The notes beneath the pieces are model-generated. The model had not been told where the DNA came from, made no database searches, and was given only the letters and a program-made list of their open reading frames with translations. This document shows, piece by piece, positions 16,260-24,798 of a stretch of 64,000 bases of DNA (within the stretch, counting starts at the first letter, position 1; every line of letters begins with the position of its first letter). A program made the translations under genes and the position numbers. The DNA comes from JBBTTE01 sp038064395 (lineage in GTDB: Bacteria; Patescibacteriota; Saccharimonadia; Saccharimonadales; UBA4665), in contig JBBTTE010000003.1 of assembly GCA_038064395.1 (NCBI GenBank), positions 372,001 through 436,000 of the forward strand, given 5' to 3'.

Positions 16260-17907
16260 AGAAATCCTTAGTCTCGGCCTTGGCTACCTTGGTCTGATCT
16301 TTTTTGTTCTTGCTATACGGTGGTATCCAGAGATAGAAGGTGCTGCCTTTGCCGAGTTCTGATTCGAACCATAGTTCGGCCGTTAGTCGGTCGGCTAGCT
16401 TCTTGGCGATGTATAGTCCTAGTCCAGTGCCACCTTGTACTCGCGTAGTGAAGTCTTCTGACTGGAAGAACTTGGCAAAGACCTTCTTCTGCTCCGACTG
16501 CGATATGCCAATACCAGTATCGCTCACACTAAACGTTACCCCGCCCGGCTTGTCCTCTCGGTTCTCGACAGCTATCGTTACCGAGCCCTCGTTAGTAAAC
16601 TTCAGGGCGTTGGTTATATAAATGGTGAGGATCTCATGAATTACGTAGCGGCTGCTAAGAATCGAAGTCATGCCAAGGGATGGGTCAAACTTCGACTTAA
16701 GTTCCAGGCCTTTCTTCTTGGCTTGGTCAGAGTAATCAGCCTCAAACTGAGTCAGCATATCAATTGGACTGAGCGATTCTATGTCGACGGGCAGTCGCTC
16801 GTGATCGGCCTCCCAGAGATTGGTCATGTCTGTTATGACGTGCGAGAGCTGCTTGAGGCTCTCTGTAGCCCCCTTAAGCATGCTAAAGGCTTCTGGATCT
16901 TTGGGTTGATAAGCGGGCATCATCAAGAACGACAACTGGTCTTGAGCAATCGATAAGGGTGTTCTGAGCTCGTGTGAAGCAATCGAAATAAATTCTTGAC
17001 GTTCGCGGTCAATAGTCTTGTCCTGCGTAATATCCTTAATTATCAGAACGTACCCGCGGTTCTGACGATTAACAATATATGGTGCAATGCTTATCAGGAC
17101 GTTCATCAGACTACCGTCGCTTGCCTTAAGCCGCAAATCCTTGCGCTCTATTGGTTTGGCTTGTTTGATCTTGAGCCCAACTTCGGCCTCGTCCTTATCA
17201 ACGAAGGTCAACGCGTCGCCGATAGGTTTCTCCTCGGCCATCTTAGCATCCTTGAATAATGCCAAAGCTGCCTCATTGTGCATCATGATTATTCCCTTGG
17301 GATCGACCACCATAACAGCTTCGCTCATGTTGTTCACTAGAGCTATTAGCTGTTGCCGTTCCTTCTCAGCCTCAGTTCCTAAGTTAATCAGCTTAGTTCT
17401 CTCGGAGCGCTCTGCCTGACTCAGCCAAGCTACGTACAGACCAATAGTTATGAATACGGCCATCTGTATTATGAAGGCGCCTGGGAGGCCACGCCCAGTG
17501 TCCAGTAGTACTGTGTAAAACAATAATGCTGCTGTTTCTAGCAGGCCGACTCCTGCGGCCGCAGAAGCGCCATACCAGTAGGCGGTAGAAATGATCATAA
17601 ATGGCAGAATCACCATATACGGACTGGCGATACCACCACTGCAGGCTACTAATATTATGGCTAACGCGCCATCAACCAACAGCATGAATATCTTGTTAGA
17701 TATGAACCAACCAGCTTTATCTGCAGCTATTAATAAGAAGTTATAGACAATAACCGTCGGTAGTAGGGCGGCAATTATTACCGTTTCAATACCTGACAGG
17801 AATAAGAAGCTAGAGGCAACAATAGCAATAATAATCCAGCGGGCATACCATGTGCTCGTTAGATAGCTAGCAACCCTGTGCTCTATAAGTTCTTGAGATT
17901 TGGACAT
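16246..17907 (-). CDS. Membrane sensor histidine kinase with PAS domain
   Basis: This 553-aa kinase has about six membrane helices (residues 20-165), a short linker, a PAS domain (about 190-295), a HisKA domain with the phospho-accepting His in SIASHELRTPLSI, and a HATPase domain with the N box HEILTIYITNALKFT, the G1 box SDTGIGIS and the G2 box GGTGLGLYIAKKL. No response regulator gene is adjacent; the receiver-only protein at 36923 is the only candidate in the window. The ligand is unknown. The C-terminal 25 residues are charged and lie beyond the ATPase domain. Confidence 0.92.
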   Translation of the reverse strand: MSKSQELIEHRVASYLTSTWYARWIIIAIVASSFLFLSGIETVIIAALLPTVIVYNFLLIAADKAGWFISNKIFMLLVDGALAIILVACSGGIASPYMVILPFMIISTAYWYGASAAAGVGLLETAALLFYTVLLDTGRGLPGAFIIQMAVFITIGLYVAWLSQAERSERTKLINLGTEAEKERQQLIALVNNMSEAVMVVDPKGIIMMHNEAALALFKDAKMAEEKPIGDALTFVDKDEAEVGLKIKQAKPIERKDLRLKASDGSLMNVLISIAPYIVNRQNRGYVLIIKDITQDKTIDRERQEFISIASHELRTPLSIAQDQLSFLMMPAYQPKDPEAFSMLKGATESLKQLSHVITDMTNLWEADHERLPVDIESLSPIDMLTQFEADYSDQAKKKGLELKSKFDPSLGMTSILSSRYVIHEILTIYITNALKFTNEGSVTIAVENREDKPGGVTFSVSDTGIGISQSEQKKVFAKFFQSEDFTTRVQGGTGLGLYIAKKLADRLTAELWFESELGKGSTFYLWIPPYSKNKKDQTKVAKAETKDFFSGL

Positions 17908-17957
17908 TATAAGTAGTTAATAAACACTAGCGTTATTATAGCAAACAGATACAACAA

Positions 17958-17986
17958 TTGATCAAACTTGACATAAGTGGTATAAT
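17958..17986 (+). promoter_or_regulatory. Promoter of the gene at 17998
   Basis: TTGATC (17958-17963) and TATAAT (17981-17986) are 17 nt apart, with TGG directly before the -10 box (extended -10). An exact TTGACA also occurs at 17968-17973, only 7 nt before the -10 box; it is too close to serve as a normal -35. The ATG lies 11 nt after the -10 box. Confidence 0.6.
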
Positions 17987-17997
17987 ATACTTAAATT

Positions 17998-19359
17998 ATG
18001 AATAAGATAGAAGCAGCCCAAGACCATCTGGGCACTATGTGGCGAGAAAACGTCGGTTTACAAACCAGTCCAAGCCACCCAGATTACTTCGCTGAAAACC
18101 TTGATCTGTATGTCGCTGCCCATTTAGCAATGGATAAACCTGATCGAGCTCTGCAAGAGTTCTATATTGCCAAGCAGGCAACTTTCCCACAGTCGCGTTT
18201 TGCGGCTCACTATATGCTTGGGTCACACGAGAGATTCGGAGTTGAAACAAAAGCCTTCGATGCTTTACACCAAAGGGTTATAGAACTGCCAAGTGGCCAA
18301 AAGGTTACGCCCTTGGCGGCACCGCCAAACCGCGGTATCGCTGCCGAGCAAATCGCCAATTATTTGTCCAACACTATTCCCGAAAAAAAGGCTGCAGCTT
18401 GGGTGGCACGAGAATTTGAAGACCTATGTAACGTAAGTAAGGCGTTATACGACGAGCGCAGCGCAGCTATGATTGGCGGTCTAATCTGTCAGGCGCATGT
18501 AGATGAGCTGACTTTCCGCGACGGCATATTGGCCAACCGGGCCAAGGGCAACTCAACGGTTACTGTTAGCGCCGGCGAAAGCATCGATATGCTGAATTAT
18601 GCTCGGATTGAGTTAGGCAAGGAAGTTACTGAACCCTCCGAAAAAAAGCGACTATCACGTAAGCTGCCTAGGTGGAACTTTACGCCTGTGATCGATGTTG
18701 GCATTAACTCGTTGATGGCTGCTAATAACGAAGCTCTGAAGCGTCTTGCAACCAAGTATGGGCTTGGTATACCCGATGAGCTTTGGTATCACATGGAAAA
18801 AACTGAACATGCGCTCGCAGCGCTGGTTAACGCCGAATCTGGTTTTGCCGAATCGCACACAGCCGACCTCAGGCCTATATATAACCAACCCAAAGATCCT
18901 GAGTCCAAGAGTTATTCAATCGAGAGTTTCTTGGCTGCTGCGCGTGCGCCAGAATATTTTGATGACGGTACTAGCTGGGCAGCCTCTGCGTTGCAGCAAT
19001 TAGTGGAGGAAGGTCACATGGTAGTTCCGACTTTCTTCAGGTATGAAAATGATAAATACAAAGTTAACAATGCTGTGGGCGAAGGTGCCATATCGCCAAC
19101 CCATAATCTTGAACTAGCTCGCAGATTCTTCGCCCATAACTACGACAGCCAAAACCTTGAGGTAGCTCGACTGCTAGGCGAATCGACTATGAAACTGTTA
19201 GAGGGTTCCGAGGGCTTTCCGCGATCATTTGACCCAGTTACCGGCGAGGCCAATCTGGGTGGTAATGCGTTGACAAGACGATTCTTCAGCAAACAAGAAC
19301 TCTGGACACCAACTGCCGCAGCCATAGTCGCTAGCGAACCGCTCGGTATACTAGGCTAA
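17998..19359 (+). CDS. Putative (alpha/alpha)6-barrel glycosidase-like protein
   Basis: This 453-aa soluble protein has no signal peptide. Its second half recalls barrel-type glycoside hydrolases of the GH63/mannosylglycerate hydrolase group: PVIDVGINSLMAANNEAL, then WYHMEKTEHALAALVNAESG, then a C-terminal FDPVTGEANLGGNAL and WTPTAAAIVAS, which parallel the repeating helix pairs and the final FSWTAA-type helix of those enzymes. I cannot place the catalytic acids with confidence, and the substrate is unknown. It stands alone behind its own TATAAT promoter and overlaps the convergent small membrane gene by 4 bp. Confidence 0.5.
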   Translation: MNKIEAAQDHLGTMWRENVGLQTSPSHPDYFAENLDLYVAAHLAMDKPDRALQEFYIAKQATFPQSRFAAHYMLGSHERFGVETKAFDALHQRVIELPSGQKVTPLAAPPNRGIAAEQIANYLSNTIPEKKAAAWVAREFEDLCNVSKALYDERSAAMIGGLICQAHVDELTFRDGILANRAKGNSTVTVSAGESIDMLNYARIELGKEVTEPSEKKRLSRKLPRWNFTPVIDVGINSLMAANNEALKRLATKYGLGIPDELWYHMEKTEHALAALVNAESGFAESHTADLRPIYNQPKDPESKSYSIESFLAAARAPEYFDDGTSWAASALQQLVEEGHMVVPTFFRYENDKYKVNNAVGEGAISPTHNLELARRFFAHNYDSQNLEVARLLGESTMKLLEGSEGFPRSFDPVTGEANLGGNALTRRFFSKQELWTPTAAAIVASEPLGILG

Positions 19360-19610
19360 ATATTTTGCTTGGCATACCGTCGATATGCCGCCAGCATTAG
19401 TGAGCTAACAAATGCTAAGTAGGCTAGACCAGACATGCATGCGCTGACCATGTGAGAGGGCTGGAGTAGGACAAGATAGCTGCCGCTAACAAGAGTGAGG
19501 GCTACTAAGCCGGATGACGCGCGCAGACCTTTGATCGATGGCCTGAAGAATAAGTAAGTGGCATAGATAAGACTGCTGAGAGCTATGACGACATGAGCAA
19601 AAACAACCAT
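19356..19610 (-). CDS. Small membrane protein next to cyoE
   Basis: I do not recognise this 84-aa protein. It has three hydrophobic segments (about residues 3-22, 33-50 and 55-75) and little else. It begins 7 nt after the cyoE stop codon, and a perfect TATAAT (19617-19622 on the minus strand) ends 6 nt before its ATG, so it may be transcribed both with the oxidase operon and from its own promoter. A role in oxidase assembly is possible from position only. Confidence 0.6.
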   Translation of the reverse strand: MVVFAHVVIALSSLIYATYLFFRPSIKGLRASSGLVALTLVSGSYLVLLQPSHMVSACMSGLAYLAFVSSLMLAAYRRYAKQNI

Positions 19611-19617
19611 ATGCGAA

Positions 19618-20484
19618 TTATACCATTCCTAAGGGCAGCCATGCATTAAGTGACAACATTAGGCTAAATGTCAGCAAAACAATTAGCGAGAATAAGAACA
19701 TTTTGCGGCCCCAAGCAGTGCTGTCATCGTTCCTGAAATCACGCAGGCCGAGTATGAACCACACTAGACCAACGCCCAATGTAACAACCATATAAACCAT
19801 TCCAGCGTAGCCTTCGGCGAATAGGTCATAGGTTGCTAGTAGGAATATTAAGATGTAGGCCATGATCTGGTACTGAGTTGCTAGCATACCGCGTTTGACC
19901 GACATGACTGGCAAGCCCGCTGCTTTGTAATCCTTGAACCTGTACATTGAAATAGCGTAGAAGTGCGGCATCTGCCACGCCACCATAATAATGAACAAGC
20001 CGATGGCGGCAGTGTCAAAGCTGCCAGTTACAGCACAATAACCTGCCACAGTCGGTGTGGCCCCAGGTATGGTGCCGATCAGTGTGCCGTGGACAGTCCG
20101 CCGCTTAGCAATCCCATAAATAATCACATAGAAGAACAGCCCGACAACTCCCAGACCGACCGTCAGCCAATTCGTATAGGTTGCCAGCACTAGCAGGCCG
20201 CCGAGACCGAGCAGGCTAGCAAAAGTCATAGCGTTTATGACTGGAATAGTGCCTTCTACCATGGCACGTTTCTTGGTTCTAGCCATCTTGCTGTCGACGC
20301 CGCGGTCGATATAGTTATTGAATACGCAGCCCGAAGCTATCACTAGACCGATACCGATAAGAGTAGCTATCAGCAGATACCAGTCGATGTTTCGGCCAGA
20401 AGCTAACAAGAAGGCCGCCGCCGCTGTCATAAGATTGCCGCGAATAATGCCTGGCTTAGTCAGATAGTAGTATTGCTTAATCAA
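19618..20484 (-). CDS. cyoE: Protoheme IX farnesyltransferase (heme O synthase)
   Basis: This 288-aa integral membrane prenyltransferase makes heme O for the bo3 oxidase. The prenyl-diphosphate-binding motif is CVFNNYIDRGVDSKMARTKK (Asn..Asp..Asp pattern), and the second loop DYKAAGLPVMSVKRG matches the family. About nine helices are visible. It follows cyoD after 2 nt and closes the core operon. Farnesyl diphosphate would have to come from an isoprenoid pathway; a longer-chain synthase lies at 24799. Confidence 0.94.
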   Translation of the reverse strand: MIKQYYYLTKPGIIRGNLMTAAAAFLLASGRNIDWYLLIATLIGIGLVIASGCVFNNYIDRGVDSKMARTKKRAMVEGTIPVINAMTFASLLGLGGLLVLATYTNWLTVGLGVVGLFFYVIIYGIAKRRTVHGTLIGTIPGATPTVAGYCAVTGSFDTAAIGLFIIMVAWQMPHFYAISMYRFKDYKAAGLPVMSVKRGMLATQYQIMAYILIFLLATYDLFAEGYAGMVYMVVTLGVGLVWFILGLRDFRNDDSTAWGRKMFLFSLIVLLTFSLMLSLNAWLPLGMV

Positions 20485-20486
20485 GA

Positions 20487-20858
20487 CTAGTTCTTAATTA
20501 GTTCGTCTTTGATGATGTACTGGCTGTCTTGCTGCGCAGACTCTTCGTGACCATGCTGATGGCTGTAGTTCAAATTCTGCATTATCCAGAGCGAACCGAT
20601 TACTATAATGCCAACCACCATGACTGCAAAAGTTAGAGCAGTCAGATTCCAGCGTGGCTTGGACTCACGGCCAAGGTGCAGGAAGAAGACCAACTGCACG
20701 AATAGCTGAACTATGGCAAGGCCAATGATAACTGTGATAACTATGTTGTCAGACCAAACTTTGTTAACGACTAACGTATATGCAATCAACGTCAGGACGA
20801 TAGACGATATAAAACCGATTACGTAGGACTTGAAGTTGCCGTGGCTAGCTTCGTTCAT
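20487..20858 (-). CDS. cyoD: Cytochrome bo3 quinol oxidase subunit IV
   Basis: This 123-aa protein has three hydrophobic helices and the signature FVQLVFFLHLGRESKPRWNL of CyoD-type subunits, which help assemble the CuB centre in subunit I. The C-terminal tail is His-rich (HQHGHEES). Its ATG overlaps the cyoC stop by 4 nt. The length is typical (about 110 aa). Confidence 0.92.
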   Translation of the reverse strand: MNEASHGNFKSYVIGFISSIVLTLIAYTLVVNKVWSDNIVITVIIGLAIVQLFVQLVFFLHLGRESKPRWNLTALTFAVMVVGIIVIGSLWIMQNLNYSHQHGHEESAQQDSQYIIKDELIKN

Positions 20859-21442
20859 ACAGCCCCCATTAGGTAAACAATCGTAAAGATGAAGATCCAG
20901 ATAATATCAAGGAAGTGCCAGAATAGGCTCAACATAGTAAGTCGACGGATAGAGCTATTAATTAGGCCTTGCTTGGCGACCGTGAACATCATTACAGCCA
21001 TCCAGATAAGGCCACTGGTTATGTGTAGTCCATGAGTACCAACTAGCGTAAAGAAGGCTGACAGGAAGCCGCTGCGGGTCCAGCTGTTACCTTCGACAAC
21101 AAGATGCCTGAACTCAGTTAGTTCCAAGGATAAGAAGGCAATACCCAGCAAGAATGTAACGCCGAACCAAATCAAGACCTTGGCCTGATCTTTGCGGTGG
21201 GCTGCCAACATAGCCAGACCGCACGTGAAGCTGCTAGTTAGCAGGATTACGGTTTCGGCTAACACAAAGGGCAGGCTGAACAGATCACTGCCGCTTGGTC
21301 CACCAAAGGTGCTGTCACGTAATACGGCGTAGGTTGCGAACAAGGTAGCGAATAGTATGACATCCGTCATTAGATATACCCAGAAGCCGAAGATTGTCTT
21401 GGCGTCGGATTCTTGCTCGGCGGTTGTCGTGATGCTGCTCAT
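20855..21442 (-). CDS. cyoC: Cytochrome bo3 quinol oxidase subunit III
   Basis: This 195-aa subunit has five predicted helices and the family signatures FGFWVYLMTDVILFATLFA near the N-terminus and VGTHGLHITSGL and FWHFLDIIWIFIF near the C-terminus. It belongs to the heme-copper oxidase subunit III family and stabilises the proton-uptake path of subunit I. It overlaps cyoB and cyoD by 4 nt on either side, so the three are translationally coupled. Confidence 0.94.
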   Translation of the reverse strand: MSSITTTAEQESDAKTIFGFWVYLMTDVILFATLFATYAVLRDSTFGGPSGSDLFSLPFVLAETVILLTSSFTCGLAMLAAHRKDQAKVLIWFGVTFLLGIAFLSLELTEFRHLVVEGNSWTRSGFLSAFFTLVGTHGLHITSGLIWMAVMMFTVAKQGLINSSIRRLTMLSLFWHFLDIIWIFIFTIVYLMGAV

Positions 21443-23421
21443 GCGTATTGCTCCTCGGCTGCCGCCTCGATTTTGGCTAGCCGGCCAGCGGTAATTGTGT
21501 ACTCGGTATCAAGGTTGGCGCGAACAATAATGCAACCAATCACGCCCAACACGCCAATTGGTGCCAACCAGACAATGTGCCAGATGGCAGCAAAGCCAAT
21601 CAAGAAAGCAAAACCAGCGATCACCATACCCATAGGAGTATTCTTGGGCATTACGATGTCTTGGTATTTGGGCTTAGTCGGCTCAGTCTTAGAGTGTTTG
21701 GACTCCCAGAAGGGATCGCGTCCGGTGACTACAGGCAGCACAGCGAAGTTATAGCTTGGTGCAGGCGAGCGAGTTGACCACTCAAGTGTGCGGCCATCCC
21801 ATGGATCGCCCGTAGTGTCTAAGTTAGCCTTGCGCTGCTTGAAGCTCACTATGAGTTGAAGAATCTGGAAACCTATGCCAGCCACAATAATTACTACACC
21901 CACACCAGCAACAATGAATAGGCCTTGCCAGCCTAATGAAGCGTCATAGTGATCAAGCCGTCTGGTGGCACCCATCATGCCGAGTATGTAGAGTGGGATA
22001 AAGGCCAGCAAGAAGCCAACGAACCAGCACCAGAACGCATAACGTCCCAGTCGCTCGTTAAGCTTATAGCCGAAGATCTTGGGGAACCAATAAGTCAGTC
22101 CAGCATAGTAACCATAGACTACGCCACCAATAATCATATTGTGGAAATGGGCGACTAAGAACAGGCTGTTATGGACTTGGAAGTCTATGGCGGGGACAGC
22201 CATCAATACACCTGTCACGCCACCAATCGTAAATGTCACTACGAAGCCCAAGAACCAATACATAGGGGTAGTCAGTTTGATACGTCCACGGTACATAGTG
22301 AATAACCAGTTGAAGACCTTAACGCCCGTCGGCACGGCAATAACCATCGTCATGACACCGAAGAAAGCATTAACGTTAGCGCCCGCACCCATAGTGAAGA
22401 AGTGGTGCAGCCACACAAGGAAAGAGAGTAAAGTTATGGAGGCTATTGCCCACACCATTGAGGTATAACCGAATAGTCGTTTGCGCGAATACGTCGCCAC
22501 GATCTCGGAGAAGATACCGAAGGCAGGCAAAATCAGAATATAGACTTCTGGATGACCCCATGCCCAGATTAGGTTTATGTACATCATCGGATTGCCGCCG
22601 CCCATGGCCGTGAAGAAGTGCATACCAACAGATCGATCAAGAGCTAATAGAGCGAGCGTAACAGTCAGAATAGGGAAGGCGATCACCACTAGCACCATGC
22701 TGCCCAGAACGCTCCAGGCAAACATCGGCATTCTCATCAGAGTCATGCCTTTGCAGCGCATCTTGAGAATAGTAACTAAGAAGTTGATGCCAGACAACAG
22801 GCTGCCAATACCTGCAATCTGGATGCTCCATATCCAGAAATCTACGCCGACACCTGGACTATAGGCCAGCTCCGACAGTGGCGGGTAAGCCAACCAACCA
22901 GTTGCTGCAAAGCCTCCCAGCACCAGAGACATATTCATCATGGCCACGCCAGCTACAAACAGCCAGAAGCTAGTTGAGTTCAGAAAAGGAAAGGCCACAT
23001 CGCGTGAACCAAGCTGCAGTGGCAGCACCAGATTGATCAGGCCGAACATCAGACCCATTGCCACGAAGAAAATCATAATTGAACCATGAGCCGTGAAGAT
23101 CTGTTGATAATGATCAGAATCAAGGAAGCCGTGCGACGAACCAACAGATATAGCTTGCTGAGCTCGCATCATGCCAGCATCTACCGCTCCTCGTAACAGC
23201 ATCATAATTGCTACGATAATGTACATGACGCCGATGCGCTTGGGGTCAACAGATGTCAGCCAGTCATTCCAGAGCCATTTCCAGCGCTTGAAGTAGGTCA
23301 GTAGTACGACTGTCGTAATGCCGCCGAGTACCAAAGATATCTGGGCGCCAGCAATAACTGGCCCGTGTTGAACAGCGTCAAACGACAGTTTGCCAAGAAG
23401 ATTACTTAAGATTAAGTTCAT
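21439..23421 (-). CDS. cyoB: Cytochrome bo3 quinol oxidase subunit I
   Basis: This 660-aa subunit holds the low-spin heme, heme o3 and CuB and reduces oxygen to water while pumping protons. The CuB ligands are visible in WAWGHPEVYILILP, with the cross-linked Tyr, and in WLHHFF. The heme ligands are in VAHFHNMIIGG. The D-channel Asp is in SRDVAFPFLN and the K-channel Lys in PTGVKVFNW. The quinol-site residues Arg and Asp of LLRGAVDAGMMRAQQA, and His and Gln of DHYQQIF, match the E. coli enzyme. This supports quinol, not cytochrome c, as donor. Confidence 0.97.
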   Translation of the reverse strand: MNLILSNLLGKLSFDAVQHGPVIAGAQISLVLGGITTVVLLTYFKRWKWLWNDWLTSVDPKRIGVMYIIVAIMMLLRGAVDAGMMRAQQAISVGSSHGFLDSDHYQQIFTAHGSIMIFFVAMGLMFGLINLVLPLQLGSRDVAFPFLNSTSFWLFVAGVAMMNMSLVLGGFAATGWLAYPPLSELAYSPGVGVDFWIWSIQIAGIGSLLSGINFLVTILKMRCKGMTLMRMPMFAWSVLGSMVLVVIAFPILTVTLALLALDRSVGMHFFTAMGGGNPMMYINLIWAWGHPEVYILILPAFGIFSEIVATYSRKRLFGYTSMVWAIASITLLSFLVWLHHFFTMGAGANVNAFFGVMTMVIAVPTGVKVFNWLFTMYRGRIKLTTPMYWFLGFVVTFTIGGVTGVLMAVPAIDFQVHNSLFLVAHFHNMIIGGVVYGYYAGLTYWFPKIFGYKLNERLGRYAFWCWFVGFLLAFIPLYILGMMGATRRLDHYDASLGWQGLFIVAGVGVVIIVAGIGFQILQLIVSFKQRKANLDTTGDPWDGRTLEWSTRSPAPSYNFAVLPVVTGRDPFWESKHSKTEPTKPKYQDIVMPKNTPMGMVIAGFAFLIGFAAIWHIVWLAPIGVLGVIGCIIVRANLDTEYTITAGRLAKIEAAAEEQYA

Positions 23422-24302
23422 TATTGCTCTGCTCCCGAAATTTGACCTGCTGGTAACATGTACTTGGTCAGTATCTTATTATATAGGTCTGGTTCAACTG
23501 ACGAATAAGCAGCTATCTTATTGTGCTCGCTCGGCTTACTTAACTGATCGTACTTGGACATACTAAGCTTATCTCCAGATTCTTTGACAGATTGTACCCA
23601 GACGTCAAAGTTGTTCTGAGACGTAGACTGAGCGACGAAGTTCATGCTGGCAAACCCGCGACCGCTAATATTGGCCGACGAACCTCGATATGTACCAGCG
23701 CCATCAGCCAGCAGATGCAGTTGTGTAGACATACCACTCATAGCATAGATTTGCCCGCCAAGATTGGGGATCCAGAAGGAGTTCATCGGCGCATCGGCCG
23801 TTATGTGGAAGTTAACTGGCGTTGTCATAGGGAAGTTAACGTAATTAACTGTCGCTATGTTCTGCTCCGGATAGATGAACAACCATTTCCAGTCTAAGGC
23901 CACGACTTGAATATTTATTGGTTTGACAGTGGATGCCAAGGCCCTTGATGGGTCTAACTCATGCGAGCTGCGCCATGTCACTATCGATAGAATAAGAATC
24001 AAACACAAAGGTACTCCCCACCAGATAGTCTCAAGTATTCGACTGTGATCCCAATCTGGACTGTAGGTAGAGTGATTGTTATCTTCTTGGTAACGCAAAA
24101 CGATGAATATCGTCAAGGCAAAGACAGGTAGGATAACCACTAATGACAAGACTGAGGCAAAAACCAATAAGCTGCGCTGTTGATTGGCAATAAGCCCTTG
24201 GGAATTGAGGATGGCGATGTCGTGTGTTCGTATGTATGCGCTAACGGCTAACAAGGCAATCAAGGGTACAAGAATAAAAGGCACCAATCGGTACTTCTTC
24301 AT
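23421..24302 (-). CDS. cyoA: Cytochrome bo3 quinol oxidase subunit II
   Basis: This 293-aa subunit has an N-terminal hydrophobic segment (residues 7-23), two more membrane helices (about 45-70 and 90-110), and an extracytoplasmic cupredoxin-like domain with VVALDWKWLFIYPEQNIATVN and NSFWIPNLGGQIYAM. The Cys ligands of a CuA centre are missing, as expected for a quinol oxidase. No lipobox Cys is seen, unlike the E. coli protein. The stop overlaps the cyoB start (TAATG). A -10 box and an inverted repeat lie upstream at 24325-24349. Confidence 0.94.
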   Translation of the reverse strand: MKKYRLVPFILVPLIALLAVSAYIRTHDIAILNSQGLIANQQRSLLVFASVLSLVVILPVFALTIFIVLRYQEDNNHSTYSPDWDHSRILETIWWGVPLCLILILSIVTWRSSHELDPSRALASTVKPINIQVVALDWKWLFIYPEQNIATVNYVNFPMTTPVNFHITADAPMNSFWIPNLGGQIYAMSGMSTQLHLLADGAGTYRGSSANISGRGFASMNFVAQSTSQNNFDVWVQSVKESGDKLSMSKYDQLSKPSEHNKIAAYSSVEPDLYNKILTKYMLPAGQISGAEQ

Positions 24303-24324
24303 CTCTCCAAGCCCCTAGTTATAA

Positions 24325-24349
24325 AGACAAGCATCTTGTCTCTACTATA
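24325..24349 (-). promoter_or_regulatory. cyoA promoter with an operator-like inverted repeat
   Basis: On the minus strand a TATAGT box (24344-24349) is followed after 2 nt by a perfect 7-bp inverted repeat, AGACAAG and CTTGTCT around ATG (24325-24341). The repeat covers the expected transcription start and first transcribed bases, the place for a repressor site. GGAG lies a few bases before the cyoA ATG. A short hairpin in the leader is the other reading. Confidence 0.5.
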
Positions 24350-24368
24350 GCATTTCCTACGCTTAGTC

Positions 24369-24776
24369 TTACTCAGATACTGTGAAGTCACCAGCCGTAG
24401 CTTCATTGTCGTGGTCATGAAACCTATAAGTGCCAGCCTGGTTGAGCTCTAATGTCAGGCTCTGACCCTTGCCTAGTACTGTCTCTGTCACGCCATCATA
24501 AGCCACATGTTTGTCATGCTGACCGAAGGCAATCAATCGTATGTGAGCATCCTGATTAGTGATTGTTAGGCTGTCGCAAAGTGAGGCTTCGGTGTGCTGG
24601 GGTGTCACAATATCATTCTTGATGGCGACTCGGTGCTGCTTGCCCTCGGATTTGCAGTCTGTTGTCACAGACTTAGCAGTTAAGTAGTGATCGGCCAGAT
24701 AATGAGTGCCGATCCAGACACCAGCACCGAACACCAAGATTCCTATCAACACGACTATCGGTAGAAGTTTCTTCAT
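24369..24776 (-). CDS. Membrane-anchored cupredoxin-like protein
   Basis: This 135-aa protein has an N-terminal signal anchor (residues 4-22) and a single cupredoxin-like domain. It shows the typical pattern of an early strand (VAIKNDIVTP), ITNQDAHIRLIAFG, and a final LNQAGTYRFHDHDNE loop, where blue-copper proteins carry the Cys/His/Met ligands. The canonical Cys in that last loop is replaced by His/Asp, so any copper site would be unusual. It lies just upstream of cyoA on the same strand, and a TATATT box ends 7 nt before its ATG. A role in copper handling for the oxidase is an inference. Confidence 0.65.
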   Translation of the reverse strand: MKKLLPIVVLIGILVFGAGVWIGTHYLADHYLTAKSVTTDCKSEGKQHRVAIKNDIVTPQHTEASLCDSLTITNQDAHIRLIAFGQHDKHVAYDGVTETVLGKGQSLTLELNQAGTYRFHDHDNEATAGDFTVSE

Positions 24777-24798
24777 AGTGCTTAATATATCACGTTGC

